From NCBI RefSeq assembly GCF_001468065.1, contig NZ_LNYZ01000038.1:42358-106357 (forward strand): a stretch of 64,000 nucleotides of DNA. The letters are read 5' to 3'. Shown in pieces: positions 16,514-27,853 of this stretch (the stretch's first letter is position 1; the number at the start of each line of letters is the position of its first letter). The stretch comes from Legionella steigerwaltii. GTDB taxonomy: Bacteria > Pseudomonadota > Gammaproteobacteria > Legionellales > Legionellaceae. Below the pieces are notes generated by a model. The model made no database searches. It had not been told where the DNA came from and worked only from the letters and a program-made list of their open reading frames with translations. Made by a program: the position numbers and the translations under genes.

Positions 16514-16723
16514 ATGACCAATAAAATTCGTGGTAAAGTCAAATGGTTTAATAAAGACAAGGGATTTGGTTTTATTGAAAGCAGTGGCAAAGACTACTTT
16601 GTCCACTTTAGTTCGATTCAAAGTGGCGACTTTAAAACACTTCCCGATGGGGCAGCCGTTCTTTTTAAAATGGGAAAAGGACAGAAAGGACCTCAGGCTG
16701 AGGAAGTAGAAGTAATTAAATAA
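16514..16723 (+). CDS. Cold-shock-domain protein (CspA family)
   Basis: This is a 69-residue single cold-shock domain. RNP1 is KGFGFI and RNP2 is YFVHF. The start motif [13 protein letters not shown] is typical. These OB-fold proteins bind single-stranded RNA and prevent secondary structure. AAGGA lies ten bases before the start. The gene is monocistronic, followed after about 80 bases by the acetoacetyl-CoA reductase gene. Confidence 0.95.
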   Translation: MTNKIRGKVKWFNKDKGFGFIESSGKDYFVHFSSIQSGDFKTLPDGAAVLFKMGKGQKGPQAEEVEVIK

Positions 16724-16802
16724 CACCATTAATCCTGGGCAAATACCATTCTAATGACAATAAAGCTATTTTTACTGCATGAAACCATCAAAGAGGAGAG
16801 AA

Positions 16803-17546
16803 GTGAACCAACGAGTTGCTTTAGTCACAGGAGGCACTGGTGGTATTGGTACCGCCATATGCCAAGAAATGCAAAAGTTAGATTATCAAGTCATCGCCTG
16901 TTATTTCAAACAGGGCAATCATGATTTAGCGAAAGAATGGCAGAAAAAACAAGCCATGCAAGGTTTTGATATCGACATTGTCTATGGGGATATTTCTTCC
17001 TTCAAAGATTGTGAGAAAGTGACTGAATTGGTCATCGAAAAATACGGCAAAATCGATATTCTAGTGAACAATGCCGGTGTGACGAAGGATGCCACTTTGA
17101 AAAAGATGACTCAAGAACAATGGCAGGATGTCATCAACGCCAATTTGAATAGTGTCTTTAATATGACGAAAACCGTATTATCCAATATGTTGGATAATAG
17201 TTACGGACGTATTATCACCATTTCTTCCGTTAATGGACGCAAAGGTCAATTCGGCCAGTGTAATTACGCCGCCACGAAATCCGCATTGTACGGTTTTACC
17301 AAAAGTCTGGCACAAGAAGTTGCAAAGAAAGGCATTACGGTAAATACCGTCTCTCCTGGCTATATTAATACCGAGATGCTCGCCTCTCTTAGGGGTGATA
17401 TTTTAGAAGCGATTGTTGCTCAAATTCCTGTTGGGCGATTAGGCAAACCCCAGGAAATTGCTCGTGTTGTTGCGTTCATTGCAGAGGAGCAAAGCGGTTT
17501 TATTACCGGTGCCAATTTTGATATTAATGGTGGGCAATACATGTAA
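16803..17546 (+). CDS. phaB: Acetoacetyl-CoA reductase (PhaB-type SDR)
   Basis: This is a 247-residue short-chain dehydrogenase that reduces acetoacetyl-CoA to (R)-3-hydroxybutyryl-CoA for polyhydroxybutyrate. The cofactor motif is TGGTGGIG near residues 8-15, NNAG follows at about 83-86, and the catalytic triad is Ser in ISSVNGR, then YAATK. The GTG start at 16803 is chosen because a strong GAGGAG lies just before it; ATG 16779 has no ribosome site. It converges on the PHA synthase gene with 16 bases between stops, so the two pathway genes are adjacent but not one operon. Confidence 0.9.
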   Translation: MNQRVALVTGGTGGIGTAICQEMQKLDYQVIACYFKQGNHDLAKEWQKKQAMQGFDIDIVYGDISSFKDCEKVTELVIEKYGKIDILVNNAGVTKDATLKKMTQEQWQDVINANLNSVFNMTKTVLSNMLDNSYGRIITISSVNGRKGQFGQCNYAATKSALYGFTKSLAQEVAKKGITVNTVSPGYINTEMLASLRGDILEAIVAQIPVGRLGKPQEIARVVAFIAEEQSGFITGANFDINGGQYM

Positions 17547-17562
17547 CTCACGCAAAAGCGTT

Positions 17563-19395
17563 CTATTTCTGAAGCACATAAGTTCCTGGTGCCGCTGGCA
17601 GTGACTGATTCATGACCGGTGGCGCAATGCGTTTTTTAGTGTTTTGCTGGACTAACCACGCATGCCATGCTTTCCACCAGGAGCCCTCCCGCTTCTCTGT
17701 CATCGCAAGCCAACTCTTGGGATTTAAGTAAGCCTCACCTTGTTTATGCTCATGAACACGATAAGAACGTCCTGGATGACCCGGCTCATTGATGATGCCC
17801 GCATTATGCCCACCGCCAGTAAGAACAAAAGTCACATCCCCTTCGATCATAAGATGGATTTTATAGACGGATTGCCAGGGTGCTATATGATCTTTTTCAG
17901 TGCTCACTGCAAAAACAGGCAACTTAATGTTCTCAGCAGCCACCGGCTTTCCTTCCACGGTATAACGCCCTTCGGCAAAATCATTCCTTAAAAAGAGTTT
18001 TTCAAGGTATTCACTGTGCATTTTGTAAGGCATCCGTGTGGCATCCGCATTCCAAGCCGTCAAATCAATCATCCCTCGCCGCATGCCATGCATGTAATCT
18101 TGGACCATTTTGGACCAAATTAAGTCATAAGCACGCAACATCTGAAAAGAACCCGCCATTTGCTTGGTATCCAGATACCCTTGTTCCTTCATCATGCTTT
18201 TAAGAAAATCCACTTGACTTTCAGTCACAAAAAGCATTAATTCCCCGGCCTCAGTAAAATCCCCTTGGGCTGACAAGAGTGTGAGGCTGTTTAAACGTTC
18301 GTCCTTGTCTCTGTTCATCGCAGATGCGGTAATCATGGCCAAGGTGCCCCCTAAACAATACCCCATCAGATTGATTTTGGTTTCTGGCAAAAGGGTTGAT
18401 ACCACATCAAGTGCCGCCATAGCTCCTTGCCGATAATAATCATCCATCCCCAAATCACGATCCTCTTTGTCAGGATTGCGCCAAGAAATGATAAATACCG
18501 TGTGCCCCTGCCTTACAAGCCACTTTACCAAGGAGTTATGTGGCGATAAATCCAAAATATAATATTTCATAATCCAGGCGGGTATGATGAGTATCGGCTC
18601 TTTATATACCGTCTTGGTTTGGGCCTCAAATTGAATCAATTCCATCAAATGATTTTGGAATACCACTCGCCCTGGTGTAACGGCCACGTCTTTTCCTGGG
18701 ATAAAATGCTCAGAGCCTGTAGGCGGTGTGCCTGTTAGCTTTTCTAACCAATCCTCGAGTGCGATTTGGCTGCCTTGGATAAGATTAAGTCCCCCAGTGC
18801 GCATGGATTCATGGAATAAATCGGGATTAGACCAAACAAAATTGGAAGGGGATAGGGCATCAAGACATTGGCGTGCCCAGAATGAAACAGTACGTTCCAC
18901 CTGGTTGGGTAATCCTGGCACGTCCGTTGTGGCACGTCGCCACCAATCCTCCATCTGCAAAAATCCTTCGGCGAATAAACGCCAAGGCATGGGCTGCCAA
19001 CTGTCTTTTTTAAAACGCACGTCTTTACCATCCGCAGCACGCTCAACACAAACGATATTATTAATGCAATCGTTGGCATGCAAAGCCGGATAAAAAGCAA
19101 GTTCCCACAAAACCCCAGGGGATTGGGTCAATTGCCAAAGCCAGGTGGAATAAGAAGAACCGATGGCAGCAGGACTTATTCCTGCCGTCCATTTAGCCAG
19201 GTTGGCTTGCACTAATTGAGTGAAAAACGGAAAGACGCTGTCGGAAGTACTCATATCAGCCGGTGCACAACAAGAGAAATCTAGCCCTTCTTGCAATTCT
19301 TGGTTCTGAGTGAGCATCCTTTCCTTAGGACAACATTGTTTTTCTAGTCCCTTCATGGCCGCGACATCCTTAGCATTATGCCCTATAATCAACAA
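17563..19395 (-). CDS. phaC: Poly(3-hydroxyalkanoate) synthase (class I type)
   Basis: This is a 610-residue PHA synthase. The lipase-like box GYCLGGT places the catalytic Cys at about residue 347. The downstream Asp (STEKDHIAPW) and His (GGHNAGIINEPG) complete the triad. The N-terminal half has the synthase PF07167 pattern (FIPGKDVAVTPGRVVFQN). The first about 40 residues are Cys-rich and not conserved, so the real start may lie later. It uses the 3-hydroxybutyryl-CoA made by the neighbouring reductase. Confidence 0.92.
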   Translation of the reverse strand: MLIIGHNAKDVAAMKGLEKQCCPKERMLTQNQELQEGLDFSCCAPADMSTSDSVFPFFTQLVQANLAKWTAGISPAAIGSSYSTWLWQLTQSPGVLWELAFYPALHANDCINNIVCVERAADGKDVRFKKDSWQPMPWRLFAEGFLQMEDWWRRATTDVPGLPNQVERTVSFWARQCLDALSPSNFVWSNPDLFHESMRTGGLNLIQGSQIALEDWLEKLTGTPPTGSEHFIPGKDVAVTPGRVVFQNHLMELIQFEAQTKTVYKEPILIIPAWIMKYYILDLSPHNSLVKWLVRQGHTVFIISWRNPDKEDRDLGMDDYYRQGAMAALDVVSTLLPETKINLMGYCLGGTLAMITASAMNRDKDERLNSLTLLSAQGDFTEAGELMLFVTESQVDFLKSMMKEQGYLDTKQMAGSFQMLRAYDLIWSKMVQDYMHGMRRGMIDLTAWNADATRMPYKMHSEYLEKLFLRNDFAEGRYTVEGKPVAAENIKLPVFAVSTEKDHIAPWQSVYKIHLMIEGDVTFVLTGGGHNAGIINEPGHPGRSYRVHEHKQGEAYLNPKSWLAMTEKREGSWWKAWHAWLVQQNTKKRIAPPVMNQSLPAAPGTYVLQK

Positions 19396-19767
19396 GATAT
19401 AATACAGGATAGCACAAGATTTACCCCATCAATGCCATTTAAGGAGCCTCTCTTCAGAAATAGAAAATGAAAAGAATGACATCTTGTGGATTTCCTTGAC
19501 CAAACAGTGCTTCTGTTTCCTGCAAGAAACATTACCCCATCGATTTTGGTCAATAAAGTGGTGCCTTATTACTTACTTTATCCATTTTATAGGCTAAATT
19601 ACTTTTTGGGTCCTCTTTAGAAATGTAGGAACAGCAGGAAAACAATAAAAAGGACAAACAAATGAAAAACAGCCCAGTATTTCCAAACGGTGCTATATTA
19701 TAAAAATGAGGTGGGTTGTTTTTATATTGATTCAGCCATCACATAATTCATTGCAAGGAGCATTGAC
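19396..19767. other. Intergenic region
   Basis: About 370 bases between the divergent synthase and lipoprotein genes hold no open frame I can support. Promoters for both sides are expected. No repeat or RNA gene is seen. Confidence 0.5.
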
Positions 19768-19929
19768 ATGCCAACGCAAAGATTTGTTAAGGCAGTTATT
19801 GGGGTAGTGGTATTATTAAGCTCAACATTTTTGTTCACCTCTTGTGCTTCATCGAAAACGACCAATGATACACACCGTGTTTCTCATACTTATGAAGGAC
19901 ACAATACAGGAGGGAAAGGTTGGCATTAA
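19768..19929 (+). CDS. Small lipoprotein with His/Gly-rich tail
   Basis: This 53-residue protein starts at an ATG with AAGGAG eight bases upstream. A signal peptide (VIGVVVLLSSTFLFTS) leads to a lipobox FTSC, so it is probably a lipoprotein. The mature chain is short (CASSKTTNDTHRVSHTYEG) and ends HNTGGKGWH. It resembles the small lipoproteins at 52649 and 58103 in length, lipobox and tail. Function unknown; the tail could bind metal. Confidence 0.6.
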   Translation: MPTQRFVKAVIGVVVLLSSTFLFTSCASSKTTNDTHRVSHTYEGHNTGGKGWH

Positions 19930-20035
19930 TACAACGACTCAGTATGTCTTTTGCTTTTCATGGCCAGCTCTTATAGTACTGTGATAGGATGTTCACCTCG
20001 GACAATTCATTGAAAAATAATAAGGAGATTTCATT

Positions 20036-20476
20036 ATGTTAAAACGGAATGTGTTCATTTTATTGGCCGCTTGCAGTTTAGTTGCTACCCCACTCTTCGC
20101 AGACGACGACATGTCTTCTGGTTCCCAAATGAATAATATGGGAATGCAAAGCACTAATCAGTCAACCCAGCCCCAAGAAGAGATGAAACAAATGCAGGAA
20201 GCACTCAAACAAATGCAGGAAATGCATGATAAGCTCATGAACGCCAAAACAACGGAAGAAAAGAAGTCATTGATGCAAACACAAATGCCCATGATGGAAG
20301 AAGGCATGCATTCGATGCAAAAAGGCATGAAGATGATGAAAAGTATGCCTGATGATGCAGCAAAACAACCCGACACGATGGAACAGCGCATGAAAATGAT
20401 GCAGATGATGATGCAAATGATGCAGATGATGATGGACAATAAAATGATGGGATGCCCCATGATGAAAAATCAATAA
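20036..20476 (+). CDS. Met-rich secreted protein, possible copper binder
   Basis: This is a 146-residue protein with a signal peptide (cleavage after LFA near residue 22) and about 36 methionines, a quarter of all residues. The mature part is helical with repeated MMQM/KMMK blocks (about residues 120-136), ending MMGCPMMKNQ. Met-rich helical proteins can bind Cu(I) in the periplasm, as in CusF- or PcoE-like proteins. AAGGAG lies upstream of the start. Location between PHA and ATP-synthase genes gives little further clue. The metal role is inferred. Confidence 0.65.
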   Translation: MLKRNVFILLAACSLVATPLFADDDMSSGSQMNNMGMQSTNQSTQPQEEMKQMQEALKQMQEMHDKLMNAKTTEEKKSLMQTQMPMMEEGMHSMQKGMKMMKSMPDDAAKQPDTMEQRMKMMQMMMQMMQMMMDNKMMGCPMMKNQ

Positions 20477-22236
<1,760 letters not shown>

Positions 22237-22244
22237 CGACGGAC

Positions 22245-22655
22245 ATGGAGCTTTTTACTATCCATCTTAAGAGTGCCACACAATATGAAAAAATCGATAA
22301 GATCATCAGTTTTGTGGGTGAAGATGCTTCTGGACAATTTGGGATTTTAGCACATCATGACCGAATGATGACGTGCTTAAAATTCGGCCTGGCTTGGTTT
22401 CGTTATGAGAATCAAGAGACGGAATACTTAGCCTTACCGGGTGCCGTGGTTTATTTCATTGACAATCAATTGCATATCGCGACAAGACATTATGTGCGCC
22501 ATAAAGAGTACCAAGCCATACAAATGGTCCTAGAGGAAGAATTGCATTGGGAAGAAGACAATCTATCGCGTACTAAAGAAAGCGTGCATCGTTTGGATGA
22601 AGGCATGTTAAAGCGTTTATGGGAGTTAAACCGGCAGAACAGCTATGGAATTTAA
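22245..22655 (+). CDS. atpC: ATP synthase subunit epsilon
   Basis: This is a 136-residue epsilon subunit. The N-terminal beta-sandwich is visible as DASGQFGILAHHDRMMTCLK, the counterpart of the usual GxxGILPGH segment. The C-terminal part is helical (EEELHWEEDNLSRTKESVHRL). It follows atpD after eight bases and its end overlaps the next gene by 11 bases. In the rotor it connects gamma with the c-ring. Confidence 0.9.
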   Translation: MELFTIHLKSATQYEKIDKIISFVGEDASGQFGILAHHDRMMTCLKFGLAWFRYENQETEYLALPGAVVYFIDNQLHIATRHYVRHKEYQAIQMVLEEELHWEEDNLSRTKESVHRLDEGMLKRLWELNRQNSYGI

Positions 22656-22923
22656 AGATTCGAAAAAGGAACTGGAACAACAAGTGAAACGGAATGTCCG
22701 CAAAATCAATGAAGCCAAAAAGGGAAAATCGACTTTATTAGCCCAAACGGTTTACCTGGGGACTTTAGGCTTTGTTTTTGTTTTACCCATCATCGCAGGA
22801 GCCTATCTCGGGGTTTGGCTCGATGAAAAAATAAAAGGCTATTCCATGAGTTGGACCATCAATTTAATCCTCCTCGGTGTGATTATTGGCGCCATTAACG
22901 TGTATCTTTTAATTAAGGATTAA
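22645..22923 (+). CDS. atpQ: AtpQ-like (AtpI-related) membrane protein of N-ATPase
   Basis: This 92-residue protein has a charged N-terminal helix and two membrane helices (residues 36-57 and 69-90). The phrase GAYLGVWLDEKI and a second helix ending NVYLLIKD match AtpI-related proteins encoded as atpQ in N-ATPase operons. It overlaps atpC by 11 bases and is followed two bases later by atpB, leaving no room for atpR. Probable role: assembly of the c-ring. Confidence 0.75.
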   Translation: MEFKDSKKELEQQVKRNVRKINEAKKGKSTLLAQTVYLGTLGFVFVLPIIAGAYLGVWLDEKIKGYSMSWTINLILLGVIIGAINVYLLIKD

Positions 22924-22925
22924 CC

Positions 22926-23615
22926 GTGGAAGAAGGATTTTTAGCGTATTTTGCCTTTTCAATCGGTGGGCTACACATCACACAAAGCGTCTTGGCCACG
23001 TGGTTCATTATGATGGCTTTATTCCTTTTGGCATGGAGTTCCACTCGCAAATGCTCTCTCCTACAACCAAGCACGTACCAAGTCATTTGGGAGGGTGTTT
23101 TGAGCACGATGCACGATGCGATGAACGAAGTATTACCCGAGCACGTTGAGCTGATATTTCCTTTTGTAGCCACCTTGTGGATTTTTATCCTTGTTTCCAA
23201 TTTAATCGGTGTTATTCCAGGACTTTATTCACCAACGGCGGATTTATCAGTGACGGCATCCCTTGCGATGATGACTTTTTTATCGGTACATTGGTTTGGA
23301 ATTCGTGCCGAGGGGTGGCGAAACTATTTGAAACATTATCTTAAGCCAACTCCTTTTTTGTTGCCTTTTCATTTAATCAGCGAAATATCTCGAACCTTAG
23401 CATTAGCCGTCCGATTGTTTGGTAATATCATGAGCTTGCAATTAACCGCCCTGGTTGTCCTTATGATTGCCGGATTTTTAGTCCCTATTCCAATACTCAT
23501 TTTACATATTATTGAAGCCATCATCCAAGCGTATATTTTTGGCATGCTGGCTTTAATTTACATTGCCGGGGGCATTCAAGCCCATGAGCTTAAAAGCCAA
23601 GGAGAATCGTTATGA
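22926..23615 (+). CDS. atpB: ATP synthase subunit a
   Basis: This is a 229-residue a subunit with about five membrane helices. The essential arginine lies in SRTLALAVRLFGN. The C-terminal helix (ALIYIAGGIQAHEL) is also typical. The start is GTG (22926), two bases after the atpQ stop. It ends with an ATGA overlap with atpE. It forms the ion half-channels next to the c-ring. Confidence 0.92.
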   Translation: MEEGFLAYFAFSIGGLHITQSVLATWFIMMALFLLAWSSTRKCSLLQPSTYQVIWEGVLSTMHDAMNEVLPEHVELIFPFVATLWIFILVSNLIGVIPGLYSPTADLSVTASLAMMTFLSVHWFGIRAEGWRNYLKHYLKPTPFLLPFHLISEISRTLALAVRLFGNIMSLQLTALVVLMIAGFLVPIPILILHIIEAIIQAYIFGMLALIYIAGGIQAHELKSQGESL

Positions 23616-23887
23616 ATGACATGAGTTGGTTTAGTTTAGCATCAACCGTTATTGCAGCAATAGCCATTGCCATAGGAACCATAGGGCCGGCTCTGGCCAT
23701 GGGGCGTGCGATTAGTCACGCCTTAGATGCTTTGGCAAGGCAACCTGAAGCCGAAAAATCCATCACCAGAACCTTATTTATTGGTTTGGCCATGATTGAA
23801 TCATTAGCCATTTATTGTTTGGTGATTGTTTTGATTATCCTCTTTAGAAATCCCTTATTGTCTTATTTTGTAACGCAACAGGGATAA
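23612..23887 (+). CDS. atpE: ATP synthase subunit c
   Basis: This is a 91-residue proteolipid with two helices joined by ALARQPEA. The ion-binding glutamate is in AMIESLAIYCLV. Compared with the Na+-binding c subunit of Ilyobacter, the helix-1 glutamine is Met (ALAMG) and the Thr after Ser is Leu (ESL), while Ser and Tyr are kept. The full Na+ ligand set is therefore missing and proton coupling is more likely. It overlaps atpB by four bases. Confidence 0.93.
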   Translation: MNDMSWFSLASTVIAAIAIAIGTIGPALAMGRAISHALDALARQPEAEKSITRTLFIGLAMIESLAIYCLVIVLIILFRNPLLSYFVTQQG

Positions 23888-23892
23888 AGGCA

Positions 23893-24636
23893 ATGGAACT
23901 CTCTTGGACCACTTTTTCATTAGAACTCATTAATTTTCTTATTCTCATTTGGATTTTGAAACGCTTTCTTTATGCGCCCATACAAAAAACCCTATTAGAA
24001 CGAAAAAAAAGAGTGCAGGAACAATTAGAGACTGCGGAAACACGGCACAAAGAAGCAACGCAATTGCAAACAACCTATGAACATCGTCTTAGCGATTGGC
24101 AACAAGAGAAAGTAACTCTGCAAAACGAGTGGCATGAGGCGATGGAACAATGGAAATCGGAAGAAAGACTCAGATTTGAACAACAATTAAGCCAAGAAAA
24201 AGAACAGATTTTTTCCCATGAAATGCAAAAAGTCTCAACCCTCATTGAAAACAATGCCAAAGAAGCGTTTCTATTGGCTGGGAAATTTGCTGAAAAAGTG
24301 TTAATCCCTTTTGCGGATGCCCATCTTGAAGAAAAAATCATTGAAAAAACCATCAAGGATCTGAATCATGTTCCGATAGAACAATGGCAATGGCTCCATA
24401 CTGTGCCTGAAGATGAGACCGTTGCGATACAAACGGCTTACCCCATCAAAGAACATCAGAAACAAGGGCTCTTGCAAGTCATTGAACAGTTGGCGCCTAA
24501 AAAACGTACCGTCTCTTTTACGGAAAATCCGAAGCTTCTCGCCGGATTAACCCTGCAAATTGGCCCCATGTGCTTGCAAGCCAACCTTCGTGATGAATTA
24601 AAATTCTTTACAGAGACAAAAAATGAACTGGCCTAA
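23893..24636 (+). CDS. atpF: ATP synthase subunit b with delta-like C-terminus
   Basis: This is a 247-residue b subunit, longer than the usual about 156. It has one N-terminal membrane helix (residues 8-26), then a long charged coiled coil to about residue 150. The C-terminus [20 protein letters not shown] resembles the end of the delta subunit (LIGGvxxxIGD.. pattern). No separate atpH exists in the operon, so this protein probably does the stator work of both. The end overlaps atpA by 14 bases. Confidence 0.88.
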   Translation: MELSWTTFSLELINFLILIWILKRFLYAPIQKTLLERKKRVQEQLETAETRHKEATQLQTTYEHRLSDWQQEKVTLQNEWHEAMEQWKSEERLRFEQQLSQEKEQIFSHEMQKVSTLIENNAKEAFLLAGKFAEKVLIPFADAHLEEKIIEKTIKDLNHVPIEQWQWLHTVPEDETVAIQTAYPIKEHQKQGLLQVIEQLAPKKRTVSFTENPKLLAGLTLQIGPMCLQANLRDELKFFTETKNELA

Positions 24637-26095
24637 CCCCCCTTCTTTTCTTGAGAAGCAACGACAACGCCTTGAGCGCTATCAATTTCAAATCAAGGTA
24701 TCCGAACAAGGGCAGGTGGCTTCTGTTGGAGATGGTATTATTTGGATTAAGGGCTTACCAGGAGCGACCATCGATGAAATTCTTATTTCAGAGGATGAGT
24801 GCTGTATCGCTATGGTGTTCCACCTCACCGAAGAGCTGGTTGGCGCTGTGATGCTGGTACAAACCCAAAAGTTAAAGGCAGGCACCCTTATTTTTCCTCT
24901 GAAACGCGTATTGAGTATTCCTGTAGGCGATAAACTGCTTGGGCGGGTGATTGATCCTTTAGGTCATCCATTAGATGGCGGTGAGATTCCTTCCTATGAA
25001 GAACAAGGACTACTGGATAGGTTATCCCCACCTATTCTTCACCGCGACTTTGTGAATCGGCCATTGTACACAGGAAATAAGATGATTGATAATTTAATTC
25101 CTATTGGAAAAGGACAAAGGGAGTTACTTATCGGGGATAATGGGCTTGGTAAAAGTGCTTTGGCCATTGACATTGTGATGAATCAAAAAGATAAAAAAGT
25201 GTATTGTGTCTATGTGTTGATTGGCCAAAAGCGTTCCACAGTGAGCACTACCATACAATTATTAAAAGAAGCCAAGGCATTGGACTATACGACGGTTGTG
25301 GTAGCCCAAGCGACGGCCTTACCAGGATTACTTTATCTGGCTCCTTTTGCAGGGTGCGCCATTGCCGAACACTGGATGAAAAAGGGCTTTGATACCCTGG
25401 TAGTCTATGATGATTTGAGTGCTCATGCCAATAGTTATCGTGAACTATCCCTTTTACTGCGTAGACCTCCTGGTCGTGAAGCGTTTCCTGCTGACATTTT
25501 TTATCTGCATTCCCGTTTATTAGAGCGCTCCACCTGTCTTTCCCCGGCCATGGGTGGTGGCAGTATGACGGCGTTGCCTATTATCGAAACCAAAGAAGGG
25601 GAAATGGCCACTTATATTCCTACGAATCTCATCTCAATCACCGATGGGCAAATCTTTTTTGATGAATCCTTATTCTCTTCTGGATTTCTTCCAGCCATTG
25701 ATATCACCAAATCGGTCTCCCGAGTCGGTGGTAAAGCGCAGCATCCGCAAATTAAAAAAGAAGCCGGTCGAATGAAACTCGATTACCTGCAATTTCTTGA
25801 TTTGGAACTGTTCACTCGCTTTGGGGCGAAACTGGATGCCAAAATGCAACAGCAGATTCAAAAAGGGCGAATTTTAAGAGAAATTCTGAAACAAGAACGG
25901 TTTTCATCATTACCCATTGAATTTCAACTCGCATGGCTTATTGCTTACAATGAGGGCTTCTTTGACGAATCGAATTTAGAAGACATCCCCAAAATCCTCA
26001 AAAAAATAGAGGAAGAAATAAAACAGAGCAATTGGTCATTGGGAAGGCCACGAGAACAATGGGAAAAAGCGATAAAAGAATGGCTAATGGCATAA
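24623..26095 (+). CDS. atpA: ATP synthase subunit alpha
   Basis: This is a 490-residue alpha subunit. The N-terminal barrel begins [20 protein letters not shown]. The nucleotide-binding loop is GDNGLGKSA near residue 171, where ordinary alpha subunits have GDRQTGKT. The [20 protein letters not shown] and [11 protein letters not shown] segments are standard. The protein is somewhat shorter than the 513-residue E. coli alpha. Translation start overlaps atpF. Confidence 0.93.
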   Translation: MNWPNPPSFLEKQRQRLERYQFQIKVSEQGQVASVGDGIIWIKGLPGATIDEILISEDECCIAMVFHLTEELVGAVMLVQTQKLKAGTLIFPLKRVLSIPVGDKLLGRVIDPLGHPLDGGEIPSYEEQGLLDRLSPPILHRDFVNRPLYTGNKMIDNLIPIGKGQRELLIGDNGLGKSALAIDIVMNQKDKKVYCVYVLIGQKRSTVSTTIQLLKEAKALDYTTVVVAQATALPGLLYLAPFAGCAIAEHWMKKGFDTLVVYDDLSAHANSYRELSLLLRRPPGREAFPADIFYLHSRLLERSTCLSPAMGGGSMTALPIIETKEGEMATYIPTNLISITDGQIFFDESLFSSGFLPAIDITKSVSRVGGKAQHPQIKKEAGRMKLDYLQFLDLELFTRFGAKLDAKMQQQIQKGRILREILKQERFSSLPIEFQLAWLIAYNEGFFDESNLEDIPKILKKIEEEIKQSNWSLGRPREQWEKAIKEWLMA

Positions 26096-26151
26096 ACTGA
26101 CCCATTATCCATTCCAAAGTAATGAGTCTCATTGATCACTTGGAAGGTTTT

Positions 26152-27018
26152 ATGACGAAGCGAATGAAACTAAAAGAACATCTTCATACTTTAGAAGAAA
26201 TTAGCCACATTATGACGGCCATGAAAAATCTCTCTTTAATTGAACTAGGCAAAATCACCCAATGTCTTGTCCTGCAGGACCACGTCATTAAAACCATTCG
26301 TGAAGTGAGCCATGATTTTTTAAGTTTCTATCCCATGCCCCCCAATCAACAAGGGAATCTCCCCTTAGTTTCTATTCTTATTGGCTCAGAGCGAGGCTTT
26401 TGTGGCTCTTTTAATGATCATGTGCTTCATCAGTTAGAAGCGCACAAAGAGCAACATTCTGAATTGGAACCTGCACTCATTCTTGTAGGGCATAAACTGA
26501 CATTAAGAATGGCTAATGATTCTCGTGTCATGGCAACAATCGATGGACCCAATGCCATTGAAGAAATCCCAGCCGTGATTTCAAACGTGTTAACCACGTT
26601 AGAAAAAGCCTTATTGCAAAGAAATAAAACATGGCATTCTTGGCAATGGGCTATTCTCTTCAATGAGGAAGAGCACAATCAAATTCAAGTAAAAACCTGG
26701 CAGCCCTTTAAAGAATTGGATACAAATCCTGTGCCTCCTTTTTCTGTACCACCCGTTTTGAATGTACCCAAAGAGCAGTTTTTCGCTGATCTGGTGGAGC
26801 ATTATTTACTTGCCATGTGTTATTCGATTTTTTATCAATCGTTTTTTGCGGAGAATCATCAACGACTTGTTCATTTAAACCAGGCATTAGATCGCTTAGA
26901 AAATAAAAAAAATTCATTAACCAATCGACTCAATTTACTGCGCCAAGAAGAAATTACTGAAGAAATTCAGAATATTTTACTTAGCGTAGAAGCGATTGTT
27001 GGTCGTTCTCTCACTTAA
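26152..27018 (+). CDS. atpG: ATP synthase subunit gamma
   Basis: This is a 288-residue gamma subunit. The N-terminal helix LKEHLHTLEEISHIMTAMKN and the C-terminal helix KKNSLTNRLNLLRQEEITEE, then GRSL, form the coiled coil that turns inside the alpha-beta head. ATG 26152 is preferred over 26122 because GGAAGG lies just before it and the N-terminus then matches other gamma subunits. It is the last gene of the operon, 56 bases after atpA. Confidence 0.88.
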   Translation: MTKRMKLKEHLHTLEEISHIMTAMKNLSLIELGKITQCLVLQDHVIKTIREVSHDFLSFYPMPPNQQGNLPLVSILIGSERGFCGSFNDHVLHQLEAHKEQHSELEPALILVGHKLTLRMANDSRVMATIDGPNAIEEIPAVISNVLTTLEKALLQRNKTWHSWQWAILFNEEEHNQIQVKTWQPFKELDTNPVPPFSVPPVLNVPKEQFFADLVEHYLLAMCYSIFYQSFFAENHQRLVHLNQALDRLENKKNSLTNRLNLLRQEEITEEIQNILLSVEAIVGRSLT

Positions 27019-27049
27019 AAATACCCAGGGAAACCCTCACATCGCCTCT

Positions 27050-27424
27050 TTATGAGGTCGTTTTCTTATGGGGGCTACAGACGACTATTAGTTTCAACTG
27101 CCCTGGTTTCGATTCCCCACGGCATAAGGCCTTGTATTTTTCCTGTCCCGAAATGGCGATGAGTTCGAGAGCGATTTGATCTTTATCATCATAACCTAGG
27201 ATAAACTGTTGTTTTTCATCCGTGACCACTGAGAAATGTCCTCTGGGATACCCATAATAGTAGATTTTGATGATTAATGTGGCTTTTTTAAGCAGGATAT
27301 TTTTTATAGGAGAGATCTTTGAGTACTCCACCGAAAAAACACCATTTCGATATTGGGCTAACGAAACCGTCGTCAATAAACTCAAGACCACACACCCTAA
27401 TAGAACCATCCACCTCCTCGCCAT
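27050..27424 (-). CDS. Secreted hypothetical protein
   Basis: This is a 124-residue protein with a signal peptide (MVLLGCVVLSLLTTVSLA). The mature part is beta-rich (ATLIIKIYYYGYPRGHFSVV, QQFILGYDD). ATG 27424 is chosen because GGAGG lies upstream. It converges on atpG with about 30 bases between stops. Two mature-chain cysteines (ALCRGES, VVCSPH) could form a disulfide. No family is recognised. Confidence 0.5.
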   Translation of the reverse strand: MARRWMVLLGCVVLSLLTTVSLAQYRNGVFSVEYSKISPIKNILLKKATLIIKIYYYGYPRGHFSVVTDEKQQFILGYDDKDQIALELIAISGQEKYKALCRGESKPGQLKLIVVCSPHKKTTS

Positions 27425-27853
27425 TGGGAATTCCTCCATCCTGGCGCCATCCTGTTCACTACTGTGTCTGAATTGGCGCTTAACCGATTGCTCCCAGTAA
27501 GGTTATCAAAGCGAGCTTTCCCTTCACTTTTTTAAGATTCACATAGGACATCTCTTAAAAAAGCTTCTATTATAGAATAGACGGAAACCGCAAAAAAGAG
27601 CAAATAATGTACTGATTTGGCTGAGTTTCTAATCCATGCAATGAATTGCCGCACGAATTCATAGGCATACCCTTTTGAGTTATTGGAAATTTGTTACAGA
27701 ATATGGGATAAACTACTATGAGACGGAAAAACAAATCATCTCAGCTTAAAATACAAGAGGGTCTTTTAGTGAATAAGAAAGACTCTCGTGCGGACTGCTC
27801 CACTTAAAACCATGTCATGAATCGACAGTTTAAGTGAGCTTTGGAGGGAACGG
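27425..27853. other. Divergent intergenic region with a dyad before the reductase gene
   Basis: No gene is visible in 429 bases. Arms CACTTAAA (27801-27808) and TTTAAGTG (27829-27836) face each other 18 bases before the reductase start, within the expected leader or promoter zone. It may be an operator or an mRNA hairpin. Confidence 0.4.

Noticed and set aside
20158..20473. Minus-strand open frames inside the Met-rich gene
   Set aside because: They are the Ile/His complement of ATG-rich codons, lacking a start signal; the plus-strand gene has a signal peptide and ribosome site.
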